A DNA stretch of 64,000 nt from Escallonia rubra (Eukaryota; Streptophyta; Magnoliopsida; Escalloniales; Escalloniaceae), in NCBI GenBank assembly GCA_033065855.1, contig JAVXUO010002326.1, positions 1,178,001 through 1,242,000 on the forward strand, written 5' to 3'. Every line of letters starts with the position of its first letter. Within the stretch, counting starts at the first letter, position 1. A program made the position numbers and the translations under genes. The notes under the pieces were generated by a model, which was not told the origin of the DNA, did not search any database, and was given only the letters and a program-made list of their open reading frames with translations. This document shows positions 10,709 through 21,514 of this stretch, piece by piece.

Positions 10709-12487
10709 TCAAGTGCGCTGAGATGGAGCATTCTCCAGCTCAATTCTACTAAAACCATAGCTCTTCCTAAATCCTCTTACTTTCATTTTTCTTCTTACAT
10801 CTTCCACACCAACCCAATCACCAGATTCGGCATAAACCATACTCAACAAGGTATGGTTAGCAGCATTTTCAGGTTCTAATGTAATAAGTCGATGTGCCAG
10901 CATCTCTGCAACTTCCAGTCTTCCGTGAAGCTTACAAGCTGAAACCAAAGAGCTCCAAATTCTCATGCTTGGTTTCATGGGCATTGTGGTCACCATAAGA
11001 CTAGCATCTTCAAGCTTCCCTGCCCTCCCGAGAAGATCAATTAGGCAAGCGTAATGCTCCATGGTTAGTGATAGGTTCTCATTTTCCACTGCCACATGAA
11101 AGATTGTCTGTCCCTCTTCTACGCGGCCAGAATGGTTGCAAGCAGATAAAACGGCAAGATATGTGATGCCGTCAGCCTCTATCCCTCTTTCTTGCATCAC
11201 ATAAAATAGTTGCAAAGCTTCCTCCGCACATCCATGAAGACCATATGCACCAATGAGAGAGCTCCATGTAATTGAATCCTTCACGGGCATTTCTTGAAAA
11301 GTTTGATGTGAACCCCCGAGGAAACCACACTTGGAGTACATATTTATGATCGAATTTCCAATCGACAATTCAAAAATCATACCCGATTTCAAGGCAAAGC
11401 CATGAGCTCCACGTCCATGATCTATTGATGATAGATTGGTACAGGCAGAAATTACTGCCAATAATGTTACAAAGTTTGGTGAAACTCCCTGTTTCTGCAT
11501 TTGACCAAAAAGCCTCACCGACTCCTTAGGACCATCTAGACTTTGAGCAAAGTTTGTTATCATTGAACTCCACATCACAACATCTTTTGTTGTTGCTAAC
11601 TCAAATATTAGCTTGGCAAAATGCACAGTATTCTCTTGTTTGCCATACAAGTCGATGAGAGCCGATGAGAAACGCATATCAGAATAAAACCCATGCCGAA
11701 AAGCATACGCATGAATCTCTTTCCCCTGCTTGGCAAAACCTACCTCCGCACAAGCTGGTAAAACTTCAATACAAGTCACTCTATTTGGCTTGACCCCTTC
11801 CAGTTGCATTTCTAGAAAGCAATCAAATGCTATCTTATAATCATAAGCAGCAACACATCCCGAAATCATGGCTGTCCATGAAACCTCATTTTTCTCCTCC
11901 ATTCTGTCAAAGACGCGAAAAGCCACCAACGAATCTTGACACCTCCAGTACATGTCAACCAACGCCGTTGACAGGAATACCGAGTTCTCAATCCTTCCGT
12001 CGACAATAAGCAGAGCATGAATTGCTCTTCCTAGTCTAAAGTTTCCGGCCTGGACGCACGCCGAAAGCACGCTAGCAATCAACTCCGGCTTGGGTACAAA
12101 ACCACACACATACATCTCCCTAAACATTTCCAGCGACTTTACGTAATACCCATTTTGGATATAGCAGTTTATCATGGAGTTCCACGAGATGCTGTCTCGC
12201 TGAAGCATTGCATTGAACACCTGGCGTGCAAGTTGGGTCTCTTGAAACTTTGCATACATGGAGATGATAGAATTGGATATGGTGGACTCCAATCCAGACC
12301 CAGATTTGAGAACATTGCAATGGAGCTGAAGACCCAGAAAGCGATGGGTTGGAGCATGAGAGCAGGCTTTAATGACTGAGGGAAGAATGGAGGTGGAGGT
12401 TGCATGGAGATGGAGTTGGTTTTTGTAGAGTGCAAGGGCTTGGTCATATAGTCCTCTTAAGACCAAATCCTTGACTTGCTGGTGCAT
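10709..12487 (-). CDS. PLS-class pentatricopeptide repeat protein, At4g31070-like
   Basis: This is a single-exon frame of 592 codons plus stop. PPR proteins bind organellar RNA one base per repeat and act in editing, splicing or stability of mitochondrial or plastid transcripts. The protein is a run of P, L and S motifs, visible as repeated patterns such as NSIISMYAKF, DSISWNSMINCY, STALVDMYWRC, NEVSWTAMISGC, NSIINMYSKCG and DSITWSSLIGAYGLHG. It ends with an E-type extension (HYACLIDLLGRAGKLEDA, IWSSLVSACKLHG) and no DYW domain. Overall order resembles the Arabidopsis mitochondrial PPR At4g31070 as I recall it. The start was chosen because a TAA lies in frame two codons upstream. No clear transit peptide precedes the first repeat, so an upstream exon or a downstream assembly difference is possible. 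Target RNA is unknown. Confidence 0.88.
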   Translation of the reverse strand: MHQQVKDLVLRGLYDQALALYKNQLHLHATSTSILPSVIKACSHAPTHRFLGLQLHCNVLKSGSGLESTISNSIISMYAKFQETQLARQVFNAMLQRDSISWNSMINCYIQNGYYVKSLEMFREMYVCGFVPKPELIASVLSACVQAGNFRLGRAIHALLIVDGRIENSVFLSTALVDMYWRCQDSLVAFRVFDRMEEKNEVSWTAMISGCVAAYDYKIAFDCFLEMQLEGVKPNRVTCIEVLPACAEVGFAKQGKEIHAYAFRHGFYSDMRFSSALIDLYGKQENTVHFAKLIFELATTKDVVMWSSMITNFAQSLDGPKESVRLFGQMQKQGVSPNFVTLLAVISACTNLSSIDHGRGAHGFALKSGMIFELSIGNSIINMYSKCGFLGGSHQTFQEMPVKDSITWSSLIGAYGLHGCAEEALQLFYVMQERGIEADGITYLAVLSACNHSGRVEEGQTIFHVAVENENLSLTMEHYACLIDLLGRAGKLEDASLMVTTMPMKPSMRIWSSLVSACKLHGRLEVAEMLAHRLITLEPENAANHTLLSMVYAESGDWVGVEDVRRKMKVRGFRKSYGFSRIELENAPSQRT

Positions 12488-13129
12488 GTTTTAGTCATGA
12501 CCCAGTTTCTTGGGGGCTGTTTGGTTTAAACATTTCATCGAAGTCGGATGAGGGGGAAAATGGTGTTAGGTTTCTTAGCTCATTGAGACCTAAGTCAGTT
12601 CACACGTAGAGATGACCATGGCACAATATTTGGCTTCAGGAGAGAAAATTAAGTAGATACTACATATTTTTTTAGTCCATGAGATGACACTTTGAGCGAA
12701 GTAATATCCAAAATTGTGTAGGACGGAGAGGTATTGGGTAGCTTGTCCAATCGGAATCATAATAAGCTTGAGAAGAAAGTTTGGACGTGGAAGTGAAGAA
12801 AACTATCTTGGGCATGATAGTTTAGAATGCCCTTGGGCATGACAGTTTCATTCTAATTGACAGTTCTGTGTTAAGTAGTATTGATGAATTGAGACCATTA
12901 TGTTTGTTGTTGATGTATTGAACCAACCAAGAGACTCAAAGGAAGATGGGTGTTGTTGATAAATCAAACCAACAAGCAATGGTTTAGTCGGCAGATGCAA
13001 TGAGACAGAGGGCGATAGCCGGAAGAGAGAGAGTCACCGTGTACACTGACATATGAATTCACAGGTAAACTGGAGAATGACTTGCAATTTGACCCATTTC
13101 TTAAAGGAAAAAATTTGACGGCTACCTGG
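12488..13129. other. Upstream region of the PPR gene, no gene seen
   Basis: AT-rich intergenic DNA. It should include the promoter of the minus-strand PPR gene, but I see no convincing TATA box. There is one short direct repeat (GTTGTTGAT followed by an AACCAAC stretch) at about 12906 and 12952. Confidence 0.4.
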
Positions 13130-13332
13130 TCGGTCGGAGGAATCTTCCTCCTACCCCTTATATAGTGACAATCAATCGTCTCTAAATATATCTAGTGACT
13201 TTTATTTAGCGACGCTAAAAAAGTGCCGCTAATAATTGTCGATGAAAGTGTTCGAAAAAAAGCCACTAGAAATATTTAGCGACTATTAATTGTTACTATA
13301 CACGGGGTTGGAGGAAGATTCCTACAACCCGA
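13130..13332. mobile_element. MITE with ~28-bp inverted ends (AGGAATCTTCCTCC)
   Basis: The left end (13130-13157) contains AGGAATCTTCCTCCTACCCC and the right end (13303-13332) is the reverse complement with two or three mismatches. The ~200-bp element has internal TTTAGCGAC-type motifs and no coding potential. Size and terminal symmetry support a non-autonomous DNA transposon. I could not establish a clean target site duplication. Confidence 0.65.
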
Positions 13333-13960
13333 GTAGGAGCCAAAATTTATTCTTTCTTAAATTCCACGCCAAGCCAAATGTGTGCAATATTTTTGGGTTA
13401 GAGGGAGCACCAATGTTGGAAGAAATTCTCACATCACCTCATATTTAGGGGTGAATTGCACTCACCACCCTGTGGTTCTAATTTTGACGGTTAACACCAA
13501 AATCTTGATTATCAGCATTAAATGACGGTCAAGATAGCCTTTAACCACACGTTTGTTACTTTTTAGGGACAAAATGATCTCTTTGCCCGTTAAATCCTAG
13601 TCATCTCCATATGACACCAATTATACACACAAATACCCTCCACGTCATTTCACTCCAAAACATCTACAATTCTCTCCCATATCCATCCAAAGGTTACATG
13701 TGTATATAAAAACATACATGCCGGCAGGCGGCCACACACATACACATTATAGCTGCACTCATGTGAAGAATATATCACCTAGAGCTCCAAAAAGTGAAAG
13801 ACGAAGCTACGGGTATAATTTTACGAGCGATTTCTAGGTCACATCAATTTGATTTTTTTTAATTTATAATTATGATCTTTTTGTGATTTCGAGATTTTTG
13901 AGATGCGGGGTTAGATCGTGGGGAGTTTATGACATAAACTGAAATTAGGGCTTTGAATTT
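13333..13960. other. Intergenic DNA without a recognisable gene
   Basis: AT-rich sequence. Around 13441-13530 there is a stretch (GGGGTGAATTGCACTCACCA and following) that resembles the ends of common plant dispersed elements, but I found no partner inverted end. Nothing else can be supported. Confidence 0.35.
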
Positions 13961-13980
13961 AGAGTTTAAGCTTGTGGAGA

Positions 13981-14420
13981 TGAGTTTAGTAGCATTTCGA
14001 ACAATCAATTGGAAAAATGTCATATCTGCTATTATGGACCTTCTTGCATAAAATGTGCTTGGATGGTGGACATCCCTAGAAAGAGGTTTTTTGGATGTGC
14101 CAATTATGAGGTAATTTAATTACTTTCCTCTTTCAGTTGATGAGTTAAATTTGAATTTATTATGTTGTGTTTGTAGGAAATGTCTTGTCGGTACTTTGAC
14201 CCAGAAGTATGTGAAAGAGGAAAGGAGTTTGGAAAGAAGATCTTAAAGCAAAATGCTGAAATTCGTGGCATGATTATGGAGAAAAAAGAATGATTGAAGA
14301 CTTGAAGAAAAAGAATGACAGTTTTGGTGCACATAATTAAGGAGCTGGCTAAGAAGAATAAGACATATGCTAAAGCAGTTGAACATTTGAGGAAGAAGAT
14401 TAGGGTGGCCAAAAAAGGGG
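13981..14420 (+). pseudogene. GRF-type zinc-finger gene remnant
   Basis: A two-exon frame reads ...EKCHICYYGPSCIKCAWM, then PRKRFFGCANYE up to 14110, a 66-bp GT-AG intron (14111-14176), then EMSCRYFDPEVCERGKE. The spacing C-x2-C ... RFFGC.NY ... C.YF.....C matches zf-GRF, a small zinc-binding fold found in nucleic-acid enzymes and in a large plant family of short proteins. After it comes a lysine-rich, probably coiled-coil stretch (KELAKKNKTYAKAVEHLRKK), as in that family, but two in-frame TGA codons (the first near 14290) separate it from the zinc finger. No good start codon is seen. Together this argues for a decayed copy; I cannot exclude an unusual functional gene with another splice form. 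Confidence 0.6.
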
Positions 14421-14869
14421 AAAAAAAAAAAACTAAAGGAGGCCAATAATAATGGCAAAATGATCACCAATAAGTTGGTGATTGTTTTACTAGTATCGAA
14501 TATTATTGTGTGGATGTGTTGCATATTGGAGGTTCCAACGTGTTAACGTTTGAATGTAATGCATAAAATGTTTCTTTCTTCTCTGTGTCCAAGTGTGAAT
14601 TACATGAAAATGTCTGCACATTATAAACTAATCAATACAACAAAAAAGTTTTCTCTCTATCAATTCTCTCTCATTACTCATTCTTCCCTACTCATCATCA
14701 TATACTTTCCCCTTTAACCCACTTGTTCTAGCCATTTCACATCAGAACATCCATTCATCTCTGACAATTATGGCTTCAATTAATGCAATTACAGCATTAA
14801 GGAATCTTAGGTAAGCATTCAATTCTTACCTGGCCATCTTCTCGCACAACTGAACGGATTAACTTAGCT

Positions 14870-16885
14870 ATGAACTCATCGGACTCAGCTTTTGCTTCTC
14901 CGCCTCTTCCACCGCCCAACCCCCAGTCACCTCCTCCACCAAATCACCCAGTTCTAAATCCTCCCAACTTACCCAATGGAATAGCCACCCGTCACGGCCC
15001 TCTTATTCAAGTGGATGAAGCTGCAGTGATGGTGGAACGTCAGGGAACCACTCGTATTCTTGTTGGCTTCATTTATGATATCAAATCTTTTCGGGAATCA
15101 CAGATGCAATTGATCATAGACAACAACTGGAATTTATTTGGAGAAGTTCGGGTTGAAAAACTACCAAAAATTTATCTGTTTCATTTTAACTTCGCTTATG
15201 AAACTCACCTAGTTCTGACTAATGGCCCTTGGTCCATTTAAGGAACATTACTTATTCGACCATGGACTCCTCATATGATATATGCGACTATCACTTTTCC
15301 AACAGCCGATATTTGGGTCCGAATCTCCAATATTCCCAGTGATTGCTACACGCAAAATCTTGCCCATCTCATTGGAAGTTTCATAGGTGAAGTGCTCCAG
15401 CTAGATTGGTCTCCAACCCGTACCAAGTACAAGGACTACTTCAAGCTTTAGGTTTGTATCAATGTGCGAACACCTATTCTCGCGGGCATCTTTATGTATC
15501 TCCTAAACCAACAGACTACATGGTTATCCTGTGCTTATGAAAAAATCTTTCGCATCTGTTACAAATGTGGATGTATTGGACACACTATGGAATCTTGTAA
15601 CAATACAGATTAAGCAATCCACAGAGATTTTGGAGAACAAACTCACTGTCTTCACGGTCTTCACCCTCACCCAACTATGTTTGAACTTAATCAGCCGAAA
15701 AATGGAACTTCACTCCGAGTTCTCCCAAATTCAGACTTTAACCGAACATCATAGCTTGAATCGATTGAAACTCCTTATGGTTCAGAGCTTCACTACGTGT
15801 ATTCTTCCTTCTCCCCTCCGGTCTCACCATTATCGTCCCTAGATGGAAGTTTGTTCTCAGCTTCAGAAGGTTCAATTGTCGATATCCCGATCTCACCAAA
15901 TGTTGCTCCAATTTCTCCGGATATACCATCCCCATTTATTGATCCTCAAACCAACGTTCCTATGTCGGAATTCACACCATCCGTTGAAGATATGGATGAA
16001 GATCATGGGATTCTCTTTCCCAGTACATGGTTTGTTTCCAAGTCTAATTCGGACCAAGTGGTCCCCACTCCCATATCTGTCTCTTGCCCTCCAAGTTTGG
16101 ATGGACTCCCCCCCCAAGAGCCAGGACTTTCACACTTGCTCTCCAAGTTTGGTGTAGAATGGGCCCAATTCCACAGAGACACTTTTCACCAACTTATCCA
16201 AGCTGTGGGGTTACCCACCAACCTGTTTTCCAAATCTCCAATCAGTTCCCCAAATCTGAACACTTCCAGTTACATTCCTCCATCAACATCTCAGGTCCTT
16301 TATCCTCTTCTACCTCAGACTCACAACATGCACTGTCCGGGGAAAGAACCTATGGATGTTTAAGCACCAACCCCTCATTCTCCGCCCCATAATCCAAAGG
16401 AAACACCAAAACTTATGGCTGCCACTGTCAATGCCAATCACAGCCAATCTCAATTCACTAGGCCCCAGGCTAATTCGATTGGCCGCATCTTAGATCATTT
16501 TCTCAGGTATGGAGGTGCCACTATCTGCAAACACTCCTCATTAATTATATTACTATCAGATTTAATCAAGGACGCTGCTTTTGAACCTCTGGCAATAACT
16601 TCTATTGAAGATCACAATGAACCTCTGGTGTCAACTCCTATGAAAGATCATAAAATTCAGTCTTCAATCATTCCTGAACTTACTATTACTGCAGGCACTC
16701 ATTTTTATGCTCTGACTTATGGTGAAGCATTCCCGAAAGACATGGTAGATGTTCCAAATACCAATTCTCAGCTCATGGTAGGGACAAACACAAAAAATAT
16801 GGACTACTACAATTCTGATCCCAGCTCGGACTCTATATCATCTTTTTCCTTCGAAGCATTCTCTGGATTCAACTGGATCAACTGA
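14870..16885 (+). pseudogene. DUF4283 + zinc-knuckle protein, LINE ORF1-like relic
   Basis: One reading frame runs 2,016 nt with no frameshift but five internal stops (at 15239, 15449, 15611, 15752 and 16361), ending at 16883. The N-terminal part is proline-rich. It is followed by a DUF4283 domain (VGFIYDIKSFRE..., PKIYLFHFNFAYETHLVLTN, GPWSI, LIRPWTPHM, WVRISNIPSDCY) and a C-x2-C-x4-H-x4-C zinc knuckle at 15557-15598 (CYKCGCIGHTMESC). The C-terminal ~400 codons are low-complexity, rich in Ser and Pro. DUF4283 plus this knuckle is typical of ORF1 proteins of plant L1-type retrotransposons, which bind the element RNA. No endonuclease or reverse transcriptase follows, so this is an inactive fragment. 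Confidence 0.75.
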
Positions 16886-18130
16886 GGTCCAACATCCCAT
16901 CAAGAAAATTCATATCATTGGGCCAACACCGCCACTAGGTTCTATTTCTCATTACTCTAATTTTCAAAAGATTATACTCTTTATAGTCTGGACTCATATT
17001 TGCTCATTACTGTCAATCTCTTGCATGACTATTCCCTATATTTGCCATCATTGTAAAACAAAAAGACCTCCCAATTTTGAGTTCTTCTGGTCAGAGAAGT
17101 ATTGTAAAAGATATCGTAGCTCCCAGTTTATCAAACCAGAAACTACTCATTCTGTCCCAAATCCAAAGCATCATACACCCTTAAGTAAATCTCTGTCGCA
17201 ATTCCTTTCACACGAGGGCAACAGCTCATTCAACAAGCCTGACAGTGAACCTGCTAGATTTAGAAACCCCATCTCTATCAACTCATGCCTCCCTACCTTC
17301 TTTGGTTTGACTACAGTTTTTCCATTTAACTCATGCCTCCCTACCTTCCTTCACCCAATAAGAGGGTACCACTATTCAGAGTGGCAGTATGCCGCCGTCG
17401 AGAAAGGGAATTACTCCATGACCGGCACCAGTTACTTCAAAATCGAGTGCCTCTCCCCTTTCTGCTACCGTGAACAGGTAACAACTGATGATGAACCCTT
17501 CACCTCTTTCCCTATTCTATTCCCAAGTTCTCAATTGAACCTTCAAATATCTCGTCAACAACAATATGAGAGTATTGATAAGTTGTGGTCAAAGGTTGAA
17601 TGGATCTTGAACAACTGTATTGACTTCCCATCTCACGCTAGATCTACAATGTTATCTCTTCTTGGGTGGTTCTTGGAGTTGCACGACTCTGTTGGATCTA
17701 TTCATTTTGGCTAGAACTTGCAGGGGATGGTGGAGAGTCGAAGGTTTGTTGGTGAATTGGTAGTAGAGTGGCTGGGTATTTTGATTCCTTTTGTGTTGTT
17801 TAGAGCTATTAAACAGTACAAGACTTTCAAAATTTCTTTAAGGGATAAAACTTGGGATTTGTGGTTAGAAACATTCAAAATTCAAAGTCATCTGAGATAT
17901 CTAAAAATGAACGACATTTATGGGATAATCTTGAGGTTAGAAGCATTTTACAATCACCTGCATCTGAGGTTAGAAGCATTTTACAATCACCTGCATCTGA
18001 GGTTAGAAGCATTTTACAATCACGTATATATGATATCCAAAAGAGACGACAAACAATTGGAATTTCTGCACCTAACATCATCATTGCTTACACATGATTC
18101 TTGTGAACTTGTTGATTTGAGTACATAACA
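16886..18130 (+). other. Unassigned sequence with an unrecognised 229-codon frame and a tandem repeat
   Basis: An open frame of 229 codons spans 17025-17714 and another (136 codons) 17718-18128. Neither shows a family I recognise. The first has scattered Cys and His residues near its start (CHHCKTKRP). They follow the DUF4283 relic and may be a continuation of the same mobile element or a host fragment. Base composition does not separate them from the flanks. I would not call either a gene without expression data. Confidence 0.3.
17933..18023 (+). repeat. 33-bp tandem repeat, 2.8 copies
   Basis: The unit begins GAGGTTAGAAGCATTTTACA and is 33 bp. Copies at 17933-17965 and 17966-17998 are exact, with a 25-bp partial copy to 18023. 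Because 33 is a multiple of three, open frames through it repeat an 11-residue peptide (EVRSILQSPAS in one frame, LRLEAFYNHLH in another). It looks like a recent slippage or unequal-exchange product. Confidence 0.9.
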
Positions 18131-18444
18131 AAATTAGACTTCACATTCCACAAATCTGAAAGACAAGCGACAGACATATCCTCGCACTAAAGGGAAACGA
18201 GTTATAAACCCGAATGGATAGTGTCACCGCTGCACTAGAGCTCTATATTTGCAACGAGACGTATAAAAGTATGATAAAAATGTCAACGCTAATAGCGAAA
18301 AGTCGTTTTGAATTACGGTTGACCAGAGAAGATCACACGAAAACTCATGCACCAAAACTAATAATCATTGCTAAAGCAACATTCATGTGAACTCATTGAC
18401 TAGCTAGTGCACACGTCAAACTAGGTTTCAGATTCCCAAAGTTA

Positions 18445-18545
18445 AACTAACAGGGACTACCCTAACCAAATTAACGTCTAACAGGGACTACCCTAACCCG
18501 AATTAAGGTCTAACAGGGACTAAACCCTAACCAAGTTAAGGTCTT
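18445..18545 (+). repeat. ~32-bp tandem repeat, three imperfect copies
   Basis: Three imperfect copies of TAACAGGGACTACCCTAACC followed by an AATTAAGGTC-like tail occur in a row. The flanks (18130-18445 and 18546-19040) are AT-rich with no gene visible. Confidence 0.75.
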
Positions 18546-19044
18546 TATTTTCCTCCAGGGGGTGGGATTTCAAGTCATGATTTAGTTGTAGGTGATGATT
18601 GCTGAACCGAACATGCAACCACCTGCGCCCACTTCTTTATCTTCGTCTTCACCACCTTCGGATCATCACTAAAGAATTGGGTTTTCAAATTGGTAATTAA
18701 AGTATCAAACCGAGTAAAATTAAATCAAAGGATTTGAGTGCCTGAATGGTGTTGATGCTGATCAAATTGGTATAATAATTGCATATGGAAAATTATGTTT
18801 TGACATATATAGACGTACATATAAGAAGCAGTTATATCAGTGCAAATGGACATTAAAGTAATTAAACCCATTAAAAACTAAATTAAAAAATTAAGAGCCT
18901 GAATCGTGCTGATTTTTATCAACCATATTTGGCATATAGACAGATTTACACATAAGTATCTCGATCTCGGTCCCCCGACAACGTGCTCGTAACTGAGAAG
19001 GGACAGGCAGTGGAGTGAAGTGAGCCATGAGAACCCCCATGCCA

Positions 19045-19895
19045 TTGCTACTTGAACTAATAGAACCCCCTAATTGAACTAATAGAACCCCCTAATTGAA
19101 CCCTAAATTGAACTAATTGAACCCTAATTAAATCTTAAATTGAAGTAATTGAACCCTAATTAAACCCTAAATTGAATGCCCTAATCGAATCGAACCCTAA
19201 ATTAAATTAATTAAAACCCTAATTGAACCCTAAATTGAATGCCCTAATCCAATCGAACCCTTAATTGAACTAATTGAACCCCCTAATTGAACCCTAAATT
19301 GAATGCCCCAATTCAACTGAACCCTAAATTGAACTAATAGAACCCCCTAATTGAACCCTAAATTGAGGTAATTGAATCCTAATTAAACCCTAAATTGAAT
19401 GCCTTAATCGAATCGAACCCTAATTTAAACTAATTGAACCCTAAATTGAATGCCCTACTCCAACCAAACCTTAAATTGAACTTATTCAACCCCCTAATTG
19501 AACCCTAAATTGAATGCCCCAATTCAACAGACCACTGCATTGAAGTAATTAAACCATAATTGAACCCTAATTTGAAGTAATTGAACCCTAATTAAACCCT
19601 AAATTGAATGCCCTAATCGAATCGAGCCCTAAATTAAACTAATTGAACCCCTAATTGAACCCTAAATTGAATGCCCTAATCCAATCGAACCCTAAATTGA
19701 ATGCCCTAATCCAATCGAACCGTAAATTCAACTAATTGAACCCTAAATTGAATGCTCCAATTTAACCGAACCCTAAATTGAACTAATAGAACCCCCTAAT
19801 TGAACCCTAAATTGAAGTAACTGAACCCCCTAATTGAACCCTAAATTAATTGCCCTAATCGAATCGAACCCCAAATTGAAATAATTCAAGCGCAT
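19045..19895 (+). repeat. Satellite rich in TTGAACCCTAAA
   Basis: About 850 bp consist of short units around AATTGAACCCTAAA with variants (CCCTAATTGAACC, ATTGAATGCCCTAATC), arranged in a longer, imperfect higher-order pattern of roughly 100-150 bp. Nearly every unit includes the heptamer CCCTAAA or CCCTAAT; CCCTAAA is the Arabidopsis-type telomere repeat unit, but here it is separated by other bases and is not a head-to-tail telomere array. It directly precedes the CACTA transposase relic and may be internal to that element. Confidence 0.85.
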
Positions 19896-20975
19896 CGGAT
19901 ATGTGCAAACTGGTCGGGATGCCGCTGCGAGGGAGTCCATATGGAAGGAGTGGCTGGTACGGTGACGTATTTTTTTTCTAAGATAGTATTTGTTTAATTA
20001 GAGTTTGTTTTCTGTAGTTAATTTGTGTTATTGAATGTCTTACATGAGGGGTTCACGTTTGACTCACCTGATCAGCAGGCACTGGGGCAGCATGCCTTCT
20101 TTGCTTACATCGGCAAGAATTACCGCCAATGGCTCCACGACGCACGGGACTGGGCGAAGAAGATGCTGCCCGAGGGTGCCCCAATGACGGAGATGACGAT
20201 ATATCCCCCACATTGGATATCTCCGACTGTATGGGGGGAGATGATAGATCGGTGGGCTGCGGATCCAGGCTGGGACGCATAGAGTAAGAGTGGGGCCGAG
20301 ACCAGACAGAACAGAGATCCGACGCACACGGGGGGGTCGGTGCCACACGACATCGTCCGACACATGAATGCGGTCGAGCACCCGGATCTGGAGGAGGATG
20401 AGGTCGTAGCTTTGACGTATAGTCAGACGCACGTGCGGAATAAGGACAAGGACGAGGCGCACCGGGCGGACGACTATATTTCAGATATTGCCCTGCGGAT
20501 CGATGTGAGTCAATTTGTTTAAGTTGTTAATTTTTTGTCTTTCTATCCTCAATGTCTGTTGCGTTAATTAATGCCCTAACATATATTTAAATCACTGTTT
20601 TTGCAGGCCTCGTATGAACAGCTTAGAGGGTCCGAGCAGCAGTCCGAACATCCATCATCGTCCACTAGTACGGGTGCGAGTACTGGGGCGTTGAAGCGAC
20701 GACTGGATATGCCGGAAGTCGTCAATCGGCCGAAAGGCCGCATATGCGGCCTGCCTAGCACGACTGCTCGTGCCATGATAGGAGCGTCCTCACCCCCCGC
20801 TGCCCCTCCACAGATACCGGCTCCTCAGCATCCGTTGGACGAGGAGAAGATCCAGCGCATTGCTACAGTGGTGTTGAGGATGATCAGGGAGCAGGATCAG
20901 CAGGGTACCGCTGCTGGACATGCCGAGCCGGCCCCGGATCAGCAGGATCCAGATCCGGGACTCGGCAACCCCTGA
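19896..20975 (+). pseudogene. CACTA (En/Spm) TNP1-type transposase relic (Transposase_24)
   Basis: The readable part begins near 20050 (EGFTFDSPDQQALGQHAFFA), continues through PPHWISPTVWGEMIDRWAAD, an in-frame TAG at 20280-20282, and then SKSGAETRQNRDPTHTGGSV. An intron is likely at 20505-20606 (donor GTGAGT, acceptor TTGCAG), giving ...LRID|ASYEQLRG... to the stop at 20973. The W-rich segment, the NR...HTGGS motif and the downstream acidic region are hallmarks of the plant Ptta/En/Spm (Transposase_24) protein, thought to bind element DNA. The stop codon and the missing N-terminal exons make it non-functional. The 3' part is Pro/Gln-rich. Confidence 0.75.
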
Positions 20976-21194
20976 TGAGCCCCCTCTCGTGCCCGGTCCC
21001 AGCTTGTCCCCCCCGCCCGGCTTGTACTCTTCTCCCCTCCATTAACTGGCTGTATCTGGTTCCTGGCTTGTACATAATGAGTATTTTTTATGATTGATTA
21101 TATATATTTCTTTGTGTATTGATTATTGTGCGTTGTTGTAGAGAAATGAAAATTTTATTACAGGTCTGGGTAATAGAAAAATAAAAATATATTT

Positions 21195-21514
21195 TAATTT
21201 TTTTTGACTTTTAGCGACGGATTAATTCTGTCGCTAAAAGTGTTCCTACTATCAGTTTTTTAGCGACGGAATATTCTGTCACTAAAACATTTATTCCGTC
21301 GCTAATTTCACAAAATAGAAAATAAATTAAAATACTTAAAATATAATTAGCGACGGATATTCCGTCGCAAAAAGTAAAATATTAAACGACGGATTTGAAA
21401 ATTCTGTCGCCAAATTTTTAGTAACGGGCTTTTATACGAGGAACTTTTAGCGACGGAGTTTAGGCTTTTAGCGACGGATTTTCCCGTCGCTAAAAGCCTT
21501 TTTTCTTGTAGTGT
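21195..21514. mobile_element. 3' terminal region of a CACTA transposon
   Basis: The sequence carries at least seven direct and inverted copies of TAGCGACGGA / TCCGTCGCTAA between 21210 and 21500, then ends TTTTTTCTTGTAGTG at 21514. The reverse complement, CACTACAAGAAAAAA, is the canonical plant CACTA terminus, and arrays of a short subterminal motif are typical transposase-binding regions. It closes the element that contains the TNP1-type relic upstream. I did not find the matching 5' CACTA end, so the element may be truncated on the left. Confidence 0.8.

Noticed and set aside
15531-15842. Separate small genes on both strands in the DUF4283 region
   Set aside because: Shadow frames of the decayed ORF1-like protein.
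17025-17714. A host gene of 229 codons
   Set aside because: No domain, no conserved motif, and it lies in repeat-rich DNA next to a LINE relic; recorded only as unassigned sequence.
19045-19895. A true interstitial telomere array
   Set aside because: CCCTAAA units are not head-to-tail; they are separated by other sequence in a different repeat unit.
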